Positions 34,949 to 43,842 of a DNA stretch of 64,000 nt are shown here, piece by piece (position 1 is the stretch's first letter; each line of letters opens with the position of its first letter). The stretch spans positions 8,044,001 to 8,108,000 of the forward strand of contig NZ_CP109078.1 in NCBI RefSeq assembly GCF_035917455.1, read 5' to 3'. A program made the position numbers and the translations under genes. The notes beneath the pieces were generated by a model. The model was given only the letters and a program-made list of their open reading frames with translations, had not been told where the DNA came from and searched no databases. Source of the DNA: Micromonospora sp. NBC_01796 (GTDB lineage: Bacteria; Actinomycetota; Actinomycetes; Mycobacteriales; Micromonosporaceae).

Positions 34949-35797
34949 CTACGGGTTGCCCGCGGACAGGGCGGCGATCATGGTGCCGGGTTCGATGACG
35001 GCGGGCCGGTCACTGACCTGCCCGTCGCCGAGCTCGATCACCCGCCACACGCCGTCCGCCCGCAGCGCCAGGTCGACGGTCACGAACGGCAGACCCAGAC
35101 CGGAAACCAGCGGTACGACCGCAGCCAGGTCAACCTCCCGGGCAGGTGCCTCGTCCGGGGTGTCCGGGTGCGGCCCCACCAGTACGCACACCCCGTCGAC
35201 CCACCAGGTGCGTACCTCGGCGGTGGTGAACCGTTCGAATCGGCGCAGGACAAAACCGCCGACGAAGTCGTCCTCACGCAACCGGAGGAACCGGCTCGCC
35301 ACCCGCCACGCGGCCACACCATCGGAGATGTCGGGAATGTAGGCCGCCTCGTGCCAGTGGTGCTTCATCGACTTCGTGTAGTCCCGGAGCACCGCCGGCC
35401 CCGCCCCCAACTCGGCGCGTACCCGGTCGAAGTCCGCCCGGTCCGTGCCCGTGGTCCAGGCCGATCGCGGCGTGACCTCGGCCAGCGCCGGATACCAACC
35501 GGGTAGCTCGTGTGCCCGCCGGTACTGCTCGCCGGTGGTCCGCAGGGTCACCCCCCTCCCGGCCAGCGCGTCGGCGAACGCGGCGTACCGCTCGCCGCGC
35601 AGCATCCAGCCCCGGTAGACCGCCGTACCGCCGCCCTTCACCGAGGCGACGGCCCGCTCGACCTCCTCGCCTCGGGCGAGTGCGTCGTGGTCGACCAGGC
35701 CGACATCGAGCCCGGCGGCTCGGGCGGCTTCCGCCTCCGGGGCGAAGTGTTCGTCCGGACGGCGGGGACGGAGAGGGTTCGCGGGCACCAGCAGCAT
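34949..35797 (-). CDS. ATP-grasp protein, R2K type
   Basis: 282 residues. Features are MLLVPANPLRPRRPDEHFAPEAEAARAAGL, the substrate-lid segment AVLRDYTKSMKHHWHEAAYI, and the metal-binding end VTVDLALRADGVWRVIELGDGQVS. These mark the R2K clade of ATP-grasp ligases, which are proposed to modify peptides or proteins and often occur near toxins or phage genes. No such partner adjoins here. ATG 35797 is chosen; GTG 35806 would add three residues. Confidence 0.8.
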   Translation of the reverse strand: MLLVPANPLRPRRPDEHFAPEAEAARAAGLDVGLVDHDALARGEEVERAVASVKGGGTAVYRGWMLRGERYAAFADALAGRGVTLRTTGEQYRRAHELPGWYPALAEVTPRSAWTTGTDRADFDRVRAELGAGPAVLRDYTKSMKHHWHEAAYIPDISDGVAAWRVASRFLRLREDDFVGGFVLRRFERFTTAEVRTWWVDGVCVLVGPHPDTPDEAPAREVDLAAVVPLVSGLGLPFVTVDLALRADGVWRVIELGDGQVSDRPAVIEPGTMIAALSAGNP

Positions 35798-35856
35798 CAC
35801 GGGCACATTCTTCCGGTGACGGGCACCGGGTCTCCAACCGATATCGGCGGGGTCGG

Positions 35857-36378
35857 TCAGGCGATCGGGATGCCGCGTCCTCCGGTTGTTCCGGCACCGA
35901 CAACACCGCCGGCTTCGACGGGTGCGTCAGTGGCGGTCGAGGCGTCGAAGCTGGCGTGGGCCCGACGGATGTCGGTGTCGTGGTCCACGGCCCACTCGCC
36001 GAGCGCGATGACGAGCGGGAGCAGTGACCTGCCGAGGTCGGTCAGGCCGTACTCGCTCCCCTGCCACTGCTGCACGGCGGCGGTCCGCCGGACGAGTCCG
36101 TCCCGTTCGAGCAGGCGGAGCGTACGGGTCAGCATCCGGCGACTCAGTCCGTGGATGGTGCGGTCGAGCTCGTTGAAGCCGTAAGCACGCTGGGCGAGCA
36201 GGGCGAGTACGAGCACGCTCCACTTCTCGCCGACCCGGCGCAACACGTCCGTCGCCGCGCACGCCGCCCGGTCATCCGCCGTGACCGGCAACGGAATGAT
36301 CGCCGCCGTCCCGTCGGCCCCGCCCCGTCCGGGGAACATCGATGTGCCTTCTTCTCCGCCGCTGCCCACTCCAGCCAT
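35857..36378 (-). CDS. HxlR family regulator
   Basis: 173 residues. The HxlR winged helix is clear: CAATDVLRRVGEKWSVLVLALLAQRAYGFNELDRTIHGLSRRMLTRTLRLLERDGLVRR. It is followed by a low-complexity Ala/Gly/Thr tail not typical of the family. ATG 36378 has a TACCCT box 7 bases upstream (36386-36391), so it is probably leaderless. It is divergent from an SDR gene 37 bases away, its likely target. HxlR proteins usually sense electrophiles or small metabolites. Confidence 0.88.
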   Translation of the reverse strand: MAGVGSGGEEGTSMFPGRGGADGTAAIIPLPVTADDRAACAATDVLRRVGEKWSVLVLALLAQRAYGFNELDRTIHGLSRRMLTRTLRLLERDGLVRRTAAVQQWQGSEYGLTDLGRSLLPLVIALGEWAVDHDTDIRRAHASFDASTATDAPVEAGGVVGAGTTGGRGIPIA

Positions 36379-36415
36379 GGTGGTCAGGGTACGGCGGGAT
36401 CACGGAGGGACAGCG

Positions 36416-37246
36416 ATGAAGACAGTCCTTGTCAGCGGCGGCACGAGAGGCATCGGCAGGGGGCTTGTGCTGAGTCTGCTGGGTAGCGGTGACCGGGTGA
36501 TGGCGGTCGGCAGTGGTGCCGCCAACGGTGCGGCGCTGGTGGACGAGGCCACACGTCTGGGGATGGCGGACCGGCTCTCGTTCATCCGGGCCGACCTCAG
36601 CTCGGTTGCCCGTACGGTGACGCTGATCGACGAACTGGTCGCAACGGAACCGGAGTTGGACGCCCTGGTACTCGGCGCGTTCCGCTACAACCCGCGTCGG
36701 ATCATCACCGCCGAGGGCTTCGAGCACACGTTCGCGCTCTATGTGCTCAACCGGTTCCTGCTCGCCCGTGGTCTGCTACCGGCCCTGGAGCGGGCCGCCG
36801 ATCCGGTGATCGTCAGCCTCTGCGGGACCGGTGGCATCCCCGTCGGGCGGATCCACTGGGACGATCTCCAGCTCAGCCGGCGCTACAGCGGATTACGCGC
36901 GACGATGCAGGCTGCCAGGGCCAACGACCTGCTCGGTGTCGGATTCACCGGCCGGCACCCGGACACCCGGGTCCGGTACGTGCTGTACAACCCGCTGTTC
37001 GTCGACACCGCCCTCGCGGATCCGTTCACCCAGCCCACCCGGGCACTGGTCAAGGGGCTCTCCCGCCTGTTCGCGGCACCGGTTGCGCAGGCCCTGCCGC
37101 CGATCCTCGGACTGCTGGCGACGCCGCCGGACGAGCCGCTGTCCGCGTACCGCCGGGGGCGCCGGGTCCGGCTGTCCGGATCGGCCTTCGCCCCGGACAC
37201 CGCCGCCCGCCTGCACCGGGTGCTGGACGGGCTCAGTCCCGGGTAG
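36416..37246 (+). CDS. Atypical short-chain dehydrogenase (SDR)
   Basis: 276 residues. The nucleotide loop GGTRGIGRGL and the DLSSV segment are normal. The catalytic region is not: VSLCGTGG holds the serine position, but the tyrosine stretch YSGLRATMQAARANDLLG lacks the lysine of Tyr-x3-Lys. It may use altered chemistry or only bind NAD(P). GGAGGG 6 bases before ATG 36416. Divergent HxlR is the probable regulator. Confidence 0.8.
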   Translation: MKTVLVSGGTRGIGRGLVLSLLGSGDRVMAVGSGAANGAALVDEATRLGMADRLSFIRADLSSVARTVTLIDELVATEPELDALVLGAFRYNPRRIITAEGFEHTFALYVLNRFLLARGLLPALERAADPVIVSLCGTGGIPVGRIHWDDLQLSRRYSGLRATMQAARANDLLGVGFTGRHPDTRVRYVLYNPLFVDTALADPFTQPTRALVKGLSRLFAAPVAQALPPILGLLATPPDEPLSAYRRGRRVRLSGSAFAPDTAARLHRVLDGLSPG

Positions 37247-37258
37247 CGGCGCGTACGG

Positions 37259-37278
37259 GGAAGCGTTACCGGGCTTCC
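37259..37278 (+). terminator. Weak hairpin after the SDR gene
   Basis: GGAAGC and GCTTCC pair across 8 bases, 12 bases past the SDR stop. The stem is only 6 bp, so the call is tentative. Confidence 0.3.
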
Positions 37279-37363
37279 AGTTGAGCGCTGGCGTACGTCG
37301 GTGGGCCAGCCCGAGGCGTCGGCCGGACCGGGCACCGGGCGAGGATCCGCCGCCCCGACGTGG

Positions 37364-38389
37364 TCACCCGCCGACCGGCTGCGGCTCTCGTTCGGCCGTG
37401 AGTTGCCGGGCACGCCGGACCTGCCGGATGCCCACGAGGATCAGGGTGATCGCCGCGACCGTGAAGGCGATGTCGCTGATCAGCTCCTCCGTCGCGGAGA
37501 CGGGTCGCCACGGGGCCAGGTAGAAGCCGTCCCAGGCGTGGGTGAGCAGGGCACCCCCGGCCAGCGCGAGCCGGTGTCCCTGGTCCCAGCGTGGACTGCG
37601 GGACCAGCGCAGGACCAGCCAGGCCATCCCGGTGAGCACGGCGAGGCTGATGGCGACCCCGAGCCAGTTCTCCGGCATCCAGAGCAGGCGGGACGCGACG
37701 AGGGCGAGCAGCAGGACCAGTACCCGTCGCTCGGGCGCTCCGGCGCCGGGGCGGGTCGGGCGGTCCGGTACGCGGAACGCGGTCACGATGAAGGCGAGCG
37801 CGAGAACGGCGGCCACGGTGAGCTGGACCGCGCTGGCGCTGAAGCCCTCGGTCTCCTGGAGGTCGGCGTAGATGATGGCGCCGCCGAGCAGGTACAGACC
37901 AGCGGTCGCCACCAGACCGGGCGTACGCAACCACGGGGTCGTGCTGCGGCGGGGAAACAGGGACTCGATGACGGCGATCGGTACGCCGATGCTCCAGATG
38001 GCGTGTCCGGCGACGAACATCAGTCCGAAGTAGCCGCTCATCCGCAGGCCGGGGATGTGGGCGATGCTCTGGAAGTCCACCCCGGCGTAGTCGGGGTTGA
38101 ACAGTGACTGGTCGAACAGGCCGGCCTCGATGACGCCGTAGGCCAGCCCGAGCAGCAGCATCGTCGCCCAGCCCCGGCCGGTACGGCGGGCCAGCTCGCG
38201 GATCAGCAGCGCGCCGCCGCCGTACATCGGTACCAGGAAGATGATCAGCGGCAGGTCGCGGACGGTGTGGCTGCCCATCACGTACTCGCCCACCCAGGGC
38301 GCGAGCAGGGCGAGCCCGAGAACGGGCAGCATCCGCCGACCGAGCCGGGGCGGCGGGGCCGGATCGACCGGCGGGGACTGCTGGGTCAT
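37364..38389 (-). CDS. Hypothetical multi-pass membrane protein
   Basis: 341 residues with about nine or ten hydrophobic helices. Conserved-looking polar residues lie between helices (GYVIEAGLFDQSLFNPDYAG-like segment; GHAIWSIGVPIAVIESLF). The first 20 residues are proline-rich and cytoplasmic. No transporter or protease family is recognised. A 9-bp-arm dyad lies about 40 bases before ATG 38389 and may control it. Confidence 0.65.
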   Translation of the reverse strand: MTQQSPPVDPAPPPRLGRRMLPVLGLALLAPWVGEYVMGSHTVRDLPLIIFLVPMYGGGALLIRELARRTGRGWATMLLLGLAYGVIEAGLFDQSLFNPDYAGVDFQSIAHIPGLRMSGYFGLMFVAGHAIWSIGVPIAVIESLFPRRSTTPWLRTPGLVATAGLYLLGGAIIYADLQETEGFSASAVQLTVAAVLALAFIVTAFRVPDRPTRPGAGAPERRVLVLLLALVASRLLWMPENWLGVAISLAVLTGMAWLVLRWSRSPRWDQGHRLALAGGALLTHAWDGFYLAPWRPVSATEELISDIAFTVAAITLILVGIRQVRRARQLTAEREPQPVGG

Positions 38390-38429
38390 ACCGACGAGTC
38401 TGGATTCCTCGCGGTGACGCGCACTACGA

Positions 38430-38459
38430 ACCGAAGTCTCGTACCGCCGCGACTTCGGT
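38430..38459. promoter_or_regulatory. Dyad upstream of the membrane-protein gene
   Basis: ACCGAAGTC (38430-38438) and GACTTCGGT (38451-38459) pair perfectly over a 12-base spacer. The spacer length equals that of the PadR box at 5183-5222, but the arms differ in sequence. The cognate regulator is unknown. Confidence 0.45.
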
Positions 38460-38533
38460 CTACCGCCCGGTCTGTGCGGCGTGGGATCGACGGCGGCAAG
38501 CCGGGACATCGTGACGGCGACGGATGGGGAACA

Positions 38534-38884
38534 ATGTCGGGCGTGGAAGCCCTACGCCTGGTGTTGCTCTATGTCCACCTGATCGGTTTCGCCCTGTTGC
38601 TGGGCGGTTCGATCGCCCAGTACGTGAGCGGCGTGCTGCGGATCAATCCGGCGATGCTCTGGGGTGCGGGCATCCAACTCCTCTCCGGCCTGGGGCTCGC
38701 GGCACCGCTGCGCGACGGTGACGAGCCGTCGCCGGCCAAACTCCTCACCAAGCTGCTGATCGCCATCGCGATCTTCGTGATGGTGTTCTTCTCCCGCAAG
38801 CGGGACGCCGTCAACCGCGGCCACTTCCTCGGCATCATCGTGTTCACCCTGGCCAACGCGGCCGTGGCGGTGTTCTGGCGATGA
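38534..38884 (+). CDS. Small integral membrane protein, hypothetical
   Basis: 116 residues, four predicted helices (LVLLYVHLIGFALLLGGSIAQY, MLWGAGIQLLSGLGLAAPL, LLTKLLIAIAIFVMVFF, LGIIVFTLANAAVAVFW). This is a common actinobacterial small membrane protein with no known role. ATG 38534 lies 3 bases after a GGGGA stretch, so it may be weakly translated or leaderless. It is divergent from the larger membrane-protein gene. Confidence 0.7.
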   Translation: MSGVEALRLVLLYVHLIGFALLLGGSIAQYVSGVLRINPAMLWGAGIQLLSGLGLAAPLRDGDEPSPAKLLTKLLIAIAIFVMVFFSRKRDAVNRGHFLGIIVFTLANAAVAVFWR

Positions 38885-39027
38885 CAACCGGGCGCCAGCG
38901 CACGGCGACCCGATGACCGTGCTGCGGGTTCGCGGCCGGCTCGTCCGGCGCTGGTAGCCGCCCCGGCGTCGCCCCACTTCCGCCTGTCGCCGGTGCGGGT
39001 GACCGGCCACCTGGCAAACTGCCGGTC

Positions 39028-39414
39028 ATGGATCGGGAGCGGGTGACCGAGTGGGTTGCGGCGTACGAGCGGGCGTGGCGTACGCCGGGGACCGACCCGC
39101 TGGCCACGATCTTCACCGCCGACGCGAGTTACCTGCAGGGGCCGTACCGGCAACCGGTGCTGGGGCTGCCCGCCATCGCGCGGATGTGGGAGGCCGAGCG
39201 CGAGGGGCCGGACGAGGCGTTCCGGATGACCAGTGAGGTGGTCGCGGTCGACGGTGACACCGCGGTCGTACGCGCCGAGGTGCACTACGGCGAGCCGACC
39301 AACCAGGAATTCCGCGATCTGTGGATCCTGCGTTTCGCCGACGACGGCCGCTGCCGTGCGTTCGAGGAGTGGCCGTTCTGGCCGCCGAATGCCGGGAACA
39401 CGTCGCAGGAATAG
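39028..39414 (+). CDS. SnoaL-like / NTF2-fold protein
   Basis: 128 residues with the usual NTF2-like course: VTEWVAAYERAWRTPGTDPLATIFTADASYLQGPYRQPVLGLPAIARMWEAER, then beta strands ending FEEWPFWP. The family covers ketosteroid-isomerase-like enzymes and simple ligand binders; the catalytic Asp/Tyr pattern is not decisive here. Monocistronic. Confidence 0.8.
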   Translation: MDRERVTEWVAAYERAWRTPGTDPLATIFTADASYLQGPYRQPVLGLPAIARMWEAEREGPDEAFRMTSEVVAVDGDTAVVRAEVHYGEPTNQEFRDLWILRFADDGRCRAFEEWPFWPPNAGNTSQE

Positions 39415-39763
39415 CTCACCGAATACCGTCGAATCCGTGCCCGCGAATTCGATCGTATTCGTCGACCATTGCACGGTGGGTACCGGGACAAGATAATGGT
39501 GCCCGACCGGCCCGGCGACCCCCTCTGCGACCGGCGGTGATTCCGGTCAGTCGGCCGACACGGTGCCGATACCTCGCACAACCACCACTCCAGCGCCGAT
39601 CGTTCCACTGGACAGCGCCGTACGTTCATCGGGGCTTTGATTTGGCACGGTGGTCAACCGATTGCGGCCGGGCATGATGTTCGGGGCCAGTCATGAGCGT
39701 ACAACTGCCGAAAAGGCGCAGTCCGTGCTGGCCGAACGCCGAACCGGCGTAGAAGGAGGAAGT
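39415..39763. other. 349-bp leader region of the ABC importer operon
   Basis: No gene is seen. It contains a strong promoter at 39469-39497 and about 260 bases of leader RNA before GTG 39764, with no obvious riboswitch consensus. The first 70 bases are unusually A/T-rich. Confidence 0.5.
39469..39497 (+). promoter_or_regulatory. Promoter of the ABC importer operon
   Basis: TTGCAC (39469-39474), 17-base spacer, GATAAT (39492-39497): the best sigma-A-like promoter in the window by eye. Confidence 0.65.
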
Positions 39764-40894
39764 GTGCGAATCTCGGTTGCCCGAACAGTTGCGCTACTGG
39801 CGGCGTCCAGCGCGGCGCTTGCCATTACCGCCTGTGCGCCCCCGGAGAAGGAAAGCGCCGCGTCGAACAGCGACGCGGCCAAGGCCGTGAGCGTGAGCGA
39901 CCTCGGTGGGCTCGACAAGCTCGTCGAGGCCGCCAAGAAGGAGGGGCAGCTCAACGTGATCGCGCTGCCGCCGGACTGGGCCAACTACGGCGAGATCATC
40001 AAGGCGTTCAACACGAAGTACGGCATCAAGGTCAACTCCGCTCAGCCGGACGCGTCGAGCCAGGACGAGATCAACGCGGCGAACCAGCTCAAGGGCCAGG
40101 ACGGCGCCCCGGACGTGTTCGACCTCAGCGGCGCGGTGGCGTCGGCCAACACCTCGATGTTCGCCCCGTACAAGGTGGCGACCTGGGACGACGTGCCGGC
40201 GGCGCTCAAGGACGCCAACGGCACCTGGGTCAACGACTACGGCGGCTACATGTCGATCGGCTACGACGCGAGCAAGGTCCCGGCGCCGCAGAGCGTCGCG
40301 GACCTGCTCAAGCCGGAGTTCAAGGGCAAGGTGGCGCTCAACGGCGACCCGACCCAGGCCGGTGCGGCGTTCAGCGGCGTTGTCATGGCGGCGCTGGGCA
40401 ACGGTGGCTCGGCCGACGACGTCAGCAAGGGCATCGACTTCTTCGGCCAGCTCAAGAAGGCCGGCAACTTCCTGCCGGTCGACCCGACCTCGACCACTGT
40501 CGAGTCGGGCCAGACGCCGGTCGTCATCGACTGGGACTACCTGAACGTCGCCCAGGGCGCCAAGCTCCAGGGCAAGCTCGACTGGAAGACCGTCGTACCG
40601 TCGAACGCGGTTGTCGGCTCCTACTACGTGCAGGCGATCAGCAAGGACGCCCCGCACCCGGCCGCAGCGCGGCTGTGGCAGGAGTTCCTCTACTCCGACG
40701 AGGGCCAGAACCTGTGGCTCGGCGGTGGCGCGCGTCCGGTACGGGCCGACGCCATGGTCAAGGCCGGCACCCTCGACCAGGCCGCGTACGGCAAGCTCCC
40801 CGTCACCAGCGGCGAGCCGGTGTTCCTGACCGACCCGCAGACCGCGAAGGCCAAGGAGAGCCTGGCGGCCAACTGGGCGAAGGCAGTGGGCTGA
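39764..40894 (+). CDS. ABC importer substrate-binding lipoprotein
   Basis: 376 residues. A lipobox (ITAC, cysteine 24) follows a short signal sequence, so the mature protein is membrane-anchored outside the cell. The body matches polyamine/iron-type extracellular solute-binding proteins: EGQLNVIALPPDWANYGEIIKAFNTKYGIKV, VFDLSGAVASANTSMFAPYKV, and a C-terminal LWQEFLYSDEGQNLWLGGGARPV. The ligand is not certain. GTG 39764 follows AGGAGGAA. First gene of a four-gene operon. Confidence 0.88.
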   Translation: MRISVARTVALLAASSAALAITACAPPEKESAASNSDAAKAVSVSDLGGLDKLVEAAKKEGQLNVIALPPDWANYGEIIKAFNTKYGIKVNSAQPDASSQDEINAANQLKGQDGAPDVFDLSGAVASANTSMFAPYKVATWDDVPAALKDANGTWVNDYGGYMSIGYDASKVPAPQSVADLLKPEFKGKVALNGDPTQAGAAFSGVVMAALGNGGSADDVSKGIDFFGQLKKAGNFLPVDPTSTTVESGQTPVVIDWDYLNVAQGAKLQGKLDWKTVVPSNAVVGSYYVQAISKDAPHPAAARLWQEFLYSDEGQNLWLGGGARPVRADAMVKAGTLDQAAYGKLPVTSGEPVFLTDPQTAKAKESLAANWAKAVG

Positions 40895-40900
40895 CCGACG

Positions 40901-41830
40901 ATGACCGTCGTTACGCCCCACCCGGACCCCGTGGCGCCCGCGCCCGGGGTCCGGCCCGCCCCGGCCGCCCGGCGCCGGATCAGCCTGCCGGGCCGTGACC
41001 TGCTCGGCGTCGTACCGTTCTTCGCATTCATCGTGCTGTTCCTGGCGATCCCCACCCTGGTGGTGGTGATCGGCGCGTTCACCGGCGACGGCGGCGGCTT
41101 CACCCTCGACAACCTGTCGGCGATCGGCACCTCGTACATCATGGAGGCGTTCGGGCGCAGCATCCTGCTCTCCGCCGTCACCGCCGCGATCGGCGCGGTC
41201 CTCGGCGGGCTGCTCGCGTACGCGTTGGTCACCGCCAAGCCCGACGGCGTCCTGCGCCGGGTCGTCACCTCGGCGTCCGGTGTCCTCGCCCAGTTCGGCG
41301 GGGTGACCCTCGCCTTCGCGTTCGTCGCCACCATCGGGCTGAGCGGGTTCGTGACGGTGTTCCTCCGGGACCACCTCGGCATCAACATCTACGCCCACGG
41401 GGTGTGGCTGTTCGAGCTGCCCGGCCTGCTGCTGGTCTACACCTACTTCCAGGTGCCGCTGATGGTGATCGTGTTCCTGCCCGCGCTGGACGGCATCCGT
41501 CCACAGTGGCGGGAGGCGGCGGAGAGCCTGGGCGGGTCGACCTGGCAGTACTGGCGAATGGTGGCGATGCCGCTGCTCGCCCCGCCGTTCCTCGGCTCGA
41601 CGCTGCTGCTGTTCGCCAACGCCTTCTCGGCGTACGCGACCGCCGCGGCGCTGGTCAGCCAGGGCAGCCCGATCATCCCGCTGCAGATCCGGGGCGCCCT
41701 GACCAGCGAGGTGATCCTCGGCCAGCAGAACCTGGGCAAGGCGATGGCCCTCGGCATGATCGTGGTGGTCGCGCTGGTGATGTGGCTCTACGCGGTGCTA
41801 CAGCGAAGGAGTTCGCGATGGCTGGGGTGA
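40901..41830 (+). CDS. ABC importer permease 1
   Basis: 309 residues, six helices, with the ATPase-docking EAA loop EAAESLGGSTWQYWRMVAMPLL. It starts 6 bases after the binding-protein gene. The N-terminal 35 residues are proline-rich and cytoplasmic. The 3' end overlaps the second permease by 13 bases. Confidence 0.92.
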   Translation: MTVVTPHPDPVAPAPGVRPAPAARRRISLPGRDLLGVVPFFAFIVLFLAIPTLVVVIGAFTGDGGGFTLDNLSAIGTSYIMEAFGRSILLSAVTAAIGAVLGGLLAYALVTAKPDGVLRRVVTSASGVLAQFGGVTLAFAFVATIGLSGFVTVFLRDHLGINIYAHGVWLFELPGLLLVYTYFQVPLMVIVFLPALDGIRPQWREAAESLGGSTWQYWRMVAMPLLAPPFLGSTLLLFANAFSAYATAAALVSQGSPIIPLQIRGALTSEVILGQQNLGKAMALGMIVVVALVMWLYAVLQRRSSRWLG

Positions 41831-42642
41831 CCCGACGCCGCGCCCGACGCCAGCGGGCCTTCCGCTGGACGATCGTCACCCTGCTCGGCATCTTCTTCCT
41901 GCTGCCGCTGGTGGCGATGCTGGAGTTCACCACCCGTGGCCCGAACGGCACGTACACCCTGGAGACCTGGAAGCTGCTGGTCGACTGGGGTCAGCTCGGC
42001 GAGACCTACCCGGATCTGGCGACCGGTGTCGTGAACTCGTTCGGGCTGGTGCTGCTCACCGTCGCGCTCACCCTGCTGCTGCTGGTGCCGACCGTCGTCT
42101 GGGTACGGCTGCGCCTGCCCCGGCTGCGCCGGCTGGTGGAGTTCCTCTGCCTGCTGCCGCTGACCATCCCGGCGATCGTGCTGGTGGTCGGGCTCGCCCC
42201 GGTGTACGCGTGGGTCACCTACTTCCTCGGCGGTTCGGCGCTCACGCTCACGTTCGCGTACACGATTCTGGTGCTCCCGTACGCGTACCGGTCGATCGAC
42301 GCGGGACTGTCCGCGATCGACGTACGGACCCTGGCCGAGGCGTCCCGGAGTCTCGGGGCGAGCTGGGCGACGGTGATCTGGCGGGTGGTGCTGCCGAACA
42401 TCCGCTCGGCGGTGCTGTCGGCCGCGTTCCTCACCGTCGCGCTCGTACTGGGCGAGTTCACCATCGCGTCCCTGCTCAACCGCAGCAACCTCCAGGTCGC
42501 GATCAACCTGCTCGGCAAGAGCAGCGCCACGATGTCGGTCGCGGTCTCGCTGACCGCGCTGGTGCTCGCATTCGTCCTACTGATGCTCTTGTCCCTCGTC
42601 GGCGGCGGCCGACGCCGGACTTCCCCGAAGGAGACACGGTGA
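41818..42642 (+). CDS. ABC importer permease 2
   Basis: 274 residues, six helices, EAA loop LAEASRSLGASWATVIWRVVLPNI and the family end GEFTIASLLNRSNLQVAINLL, typical of spermidine/putrescine-like permeases. ATG 41818 has GAAGGAG 6 bases upstream and lies inside the end of permease 1. Confidence 0.92.
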   Translation: MAGVTRRRARRQRAFRWTIVTLLGIFFLLPLVAMLEFTTRGPNGTYTLETWKLLVDWGQLGETYPDLATGVVNSFGLVLLTVALTLLLLVPTVVWVRLRLPRLRRLVEFLCLLPLTIPAIVLVVGLAPVYAWVTYFLGGSALTLTFAYTILVLPYAYRSIDAGLSAIDVRTLAEASRSLGASWATVIWRVVLPNIRSAVLSAAFLTVALVLGEFTIASLLNRSNLQVAINLLGKSSATMSVAVSLTALVLAFVLLMLLSLVGGGRRRTSPKETR

Positions 42643-43736
42643 CCGGTACCACCAGCGTCGCCGCCGCGCCCGGCGAGCGCGACGGCGCCCGGCAGGGCGT
42701 CACGGTACGACTCGAATCGCTGCACCGCCGGTTCGGCAACACCTCCGCCCTGGACGGGCTCGACCTCGAACTCGCCCCCGGTGAGCTGGTCGCGCTGCTC
42801 GGTCCGTCCGGCTGCGGCAAGACCACCGCGCTGCGGGTGCTCGCCGGTCTGGAGGAGGCCGACTCGGGGCGGGTCCTGGTCGACGGCGAGGACATCACCA
42901 ACCGGCCGGTGAACCGGCGCGACATGGGGATGGTCTTCCAGGCGTACAGCCTGTTCCCGCACCTGACCGCGCGGGAGAACGTGGAGTTCGGGCTGCGCCT
43001 GCGCGGCCGACCCGCCGCCGCCCGGCGGGAGCGGGCCGGCGACATGCTCGACCTGGTCGGCATCGGCGGTCACGCCGACAAGTACCCGCACCAGCTCTCC
43101 GGTGGTCAGCAACAGCGGGTGGCGCTCGCCCGCGCGCTCGCCATCCAGCCCCGGGTGCTGCTGCTCGACGAGCCGCTGTCGGCGCTCGACGCCAAGGTCC
43201 GGGTCCAGTTGCGCGACGAGATCCGCCGGATCCAGATCGAGGTCGGCACCACCACCCTGTTCGTCACCCACGACCAGGAGGAGGCCCTGGCGGTGGCCGA
43301 CCGGGTCGGGGTGATGCGCGGTGGGCGGCTGGAGCAGTTGGGGCCGCCGGCGGAGATCTACCTGCGTCCGGCGAGCGCGTTCGTGGCCGACTTCGTCGGC
43401 CTCAGCAACCGGCTGCCCGGCCGGGTCGACGCCGACACGGTGGAGGTGCTCGGCGCCACCCTGCCACTGGTGGAGCCGGCCGACGCGCCGTCGGACAAGA
43501 CCGTGCCGGTGACCGCGCTGGTCCGCCCGGAGGCGGTCGACGTGGTCGCCGATCCGGACGGCAGCGGGCGCGTACTCGCGGCCAGCTTCCTCGGCCCGAT
43601 CAGCCGGGTGACGGTGACGATGCCGGACGACACCCTGGTGGTCGCCCAGGTCTCCAGCTCCCGCCTGACCGAGTTCACCCCCGGCACCCCCGTCCGCGTC
43701 ACCCTCCACCCCTCCCCCGTCGCCCTAGCCCGCTGA
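42639..43736 (+). CDS. ABC importer ATPase
   Basis: 365 residues. Walker A GPSGCGKTT, Q-loop VFQAYSLFPHLT, signature LSGGQQQRVALARAL, Walker B VLLLDEPLSALD and the H-loop VTHDQEEAL are intact. A C-terminal TOBE-type regulatory domain follows from about residue 240. GTG 42639 overlaps the preceding stop (GTGA). With the preceding three genes it forms a complete importer, probably for a polyamine-like or related cationic or organic solute. Confidence 0.93.
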   Translation: MTGTTSVAAAPGERDGARQGVTVRLESLHRRFGNTSALDGLDLELAPGELVALLGPSGCGKTTALRVLAGLEEADSGRVLVDGEDITNRPVNRRDMGMVFQAYSLFPHLTARENVEFGLRLRGRPAAARRERAGDMLDLVGIGGHADKYPHQLSGGQQQRVALARALAIQPRVLLLDEPLSALDAKVRVQLRDEIRRIQIEVGTTTLFVTHDQEEALAVADRVGVMRGGRLEQLGPPAEIYLRPASAFVADFVGLSNRLPGRVDADTVEVLGATLPLVEPADAPSDKTVPVTALVRPEAVDVVADPDGSGRVLAASFLGPISRVTVTMPDDTLVVAQVSSSRLTEFTPGTPVRVTLHPSPVALAR

Positions 43737-43776
43737 CCCGCGCTTCCCGCGCTTCCAGCGCTTCCCGCGCATGGGG

Positions 43777-43834
43777 CTCTTGTAGAGAAAGAGTGGCTAT
43801 TCCGAGCTGGGTAGCCACTCTTTCTCTACAAGAG
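43777..43834. terminator. 23-bp perfect inverted repeat, bidirectional terminator
   Basis: Arms 43777-43799 and 43812-43834 pair without a mismatch around a 12-base loop. It is strikingly A/T-rich for this genome and lies between convergent genes. Three GCGCTTCC copies in a 9-base register precede it (43740-43765). Confidence 0.8.
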
Positions 43835-43842
43835 GGTGCACC

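Noticed and set aside
31005-39414. Secondary-metabolite cluster suggested by the SARP regulator
   Set aside because: No PKS, NRPS, terpene or RiPP enzyme is present; neighbours are regulators and small proteins.
39500-39763. Riboswitch in the importer leader
   Set aside because: No thiamine, guanidine or other known consensus could be fitted by eye.
43740-43765. Three GCGCTTCC words as a CRISPR or satellite array
   Set aside because: Only three copies at 9-base spacing without spacers; noted as part of the terminator region.
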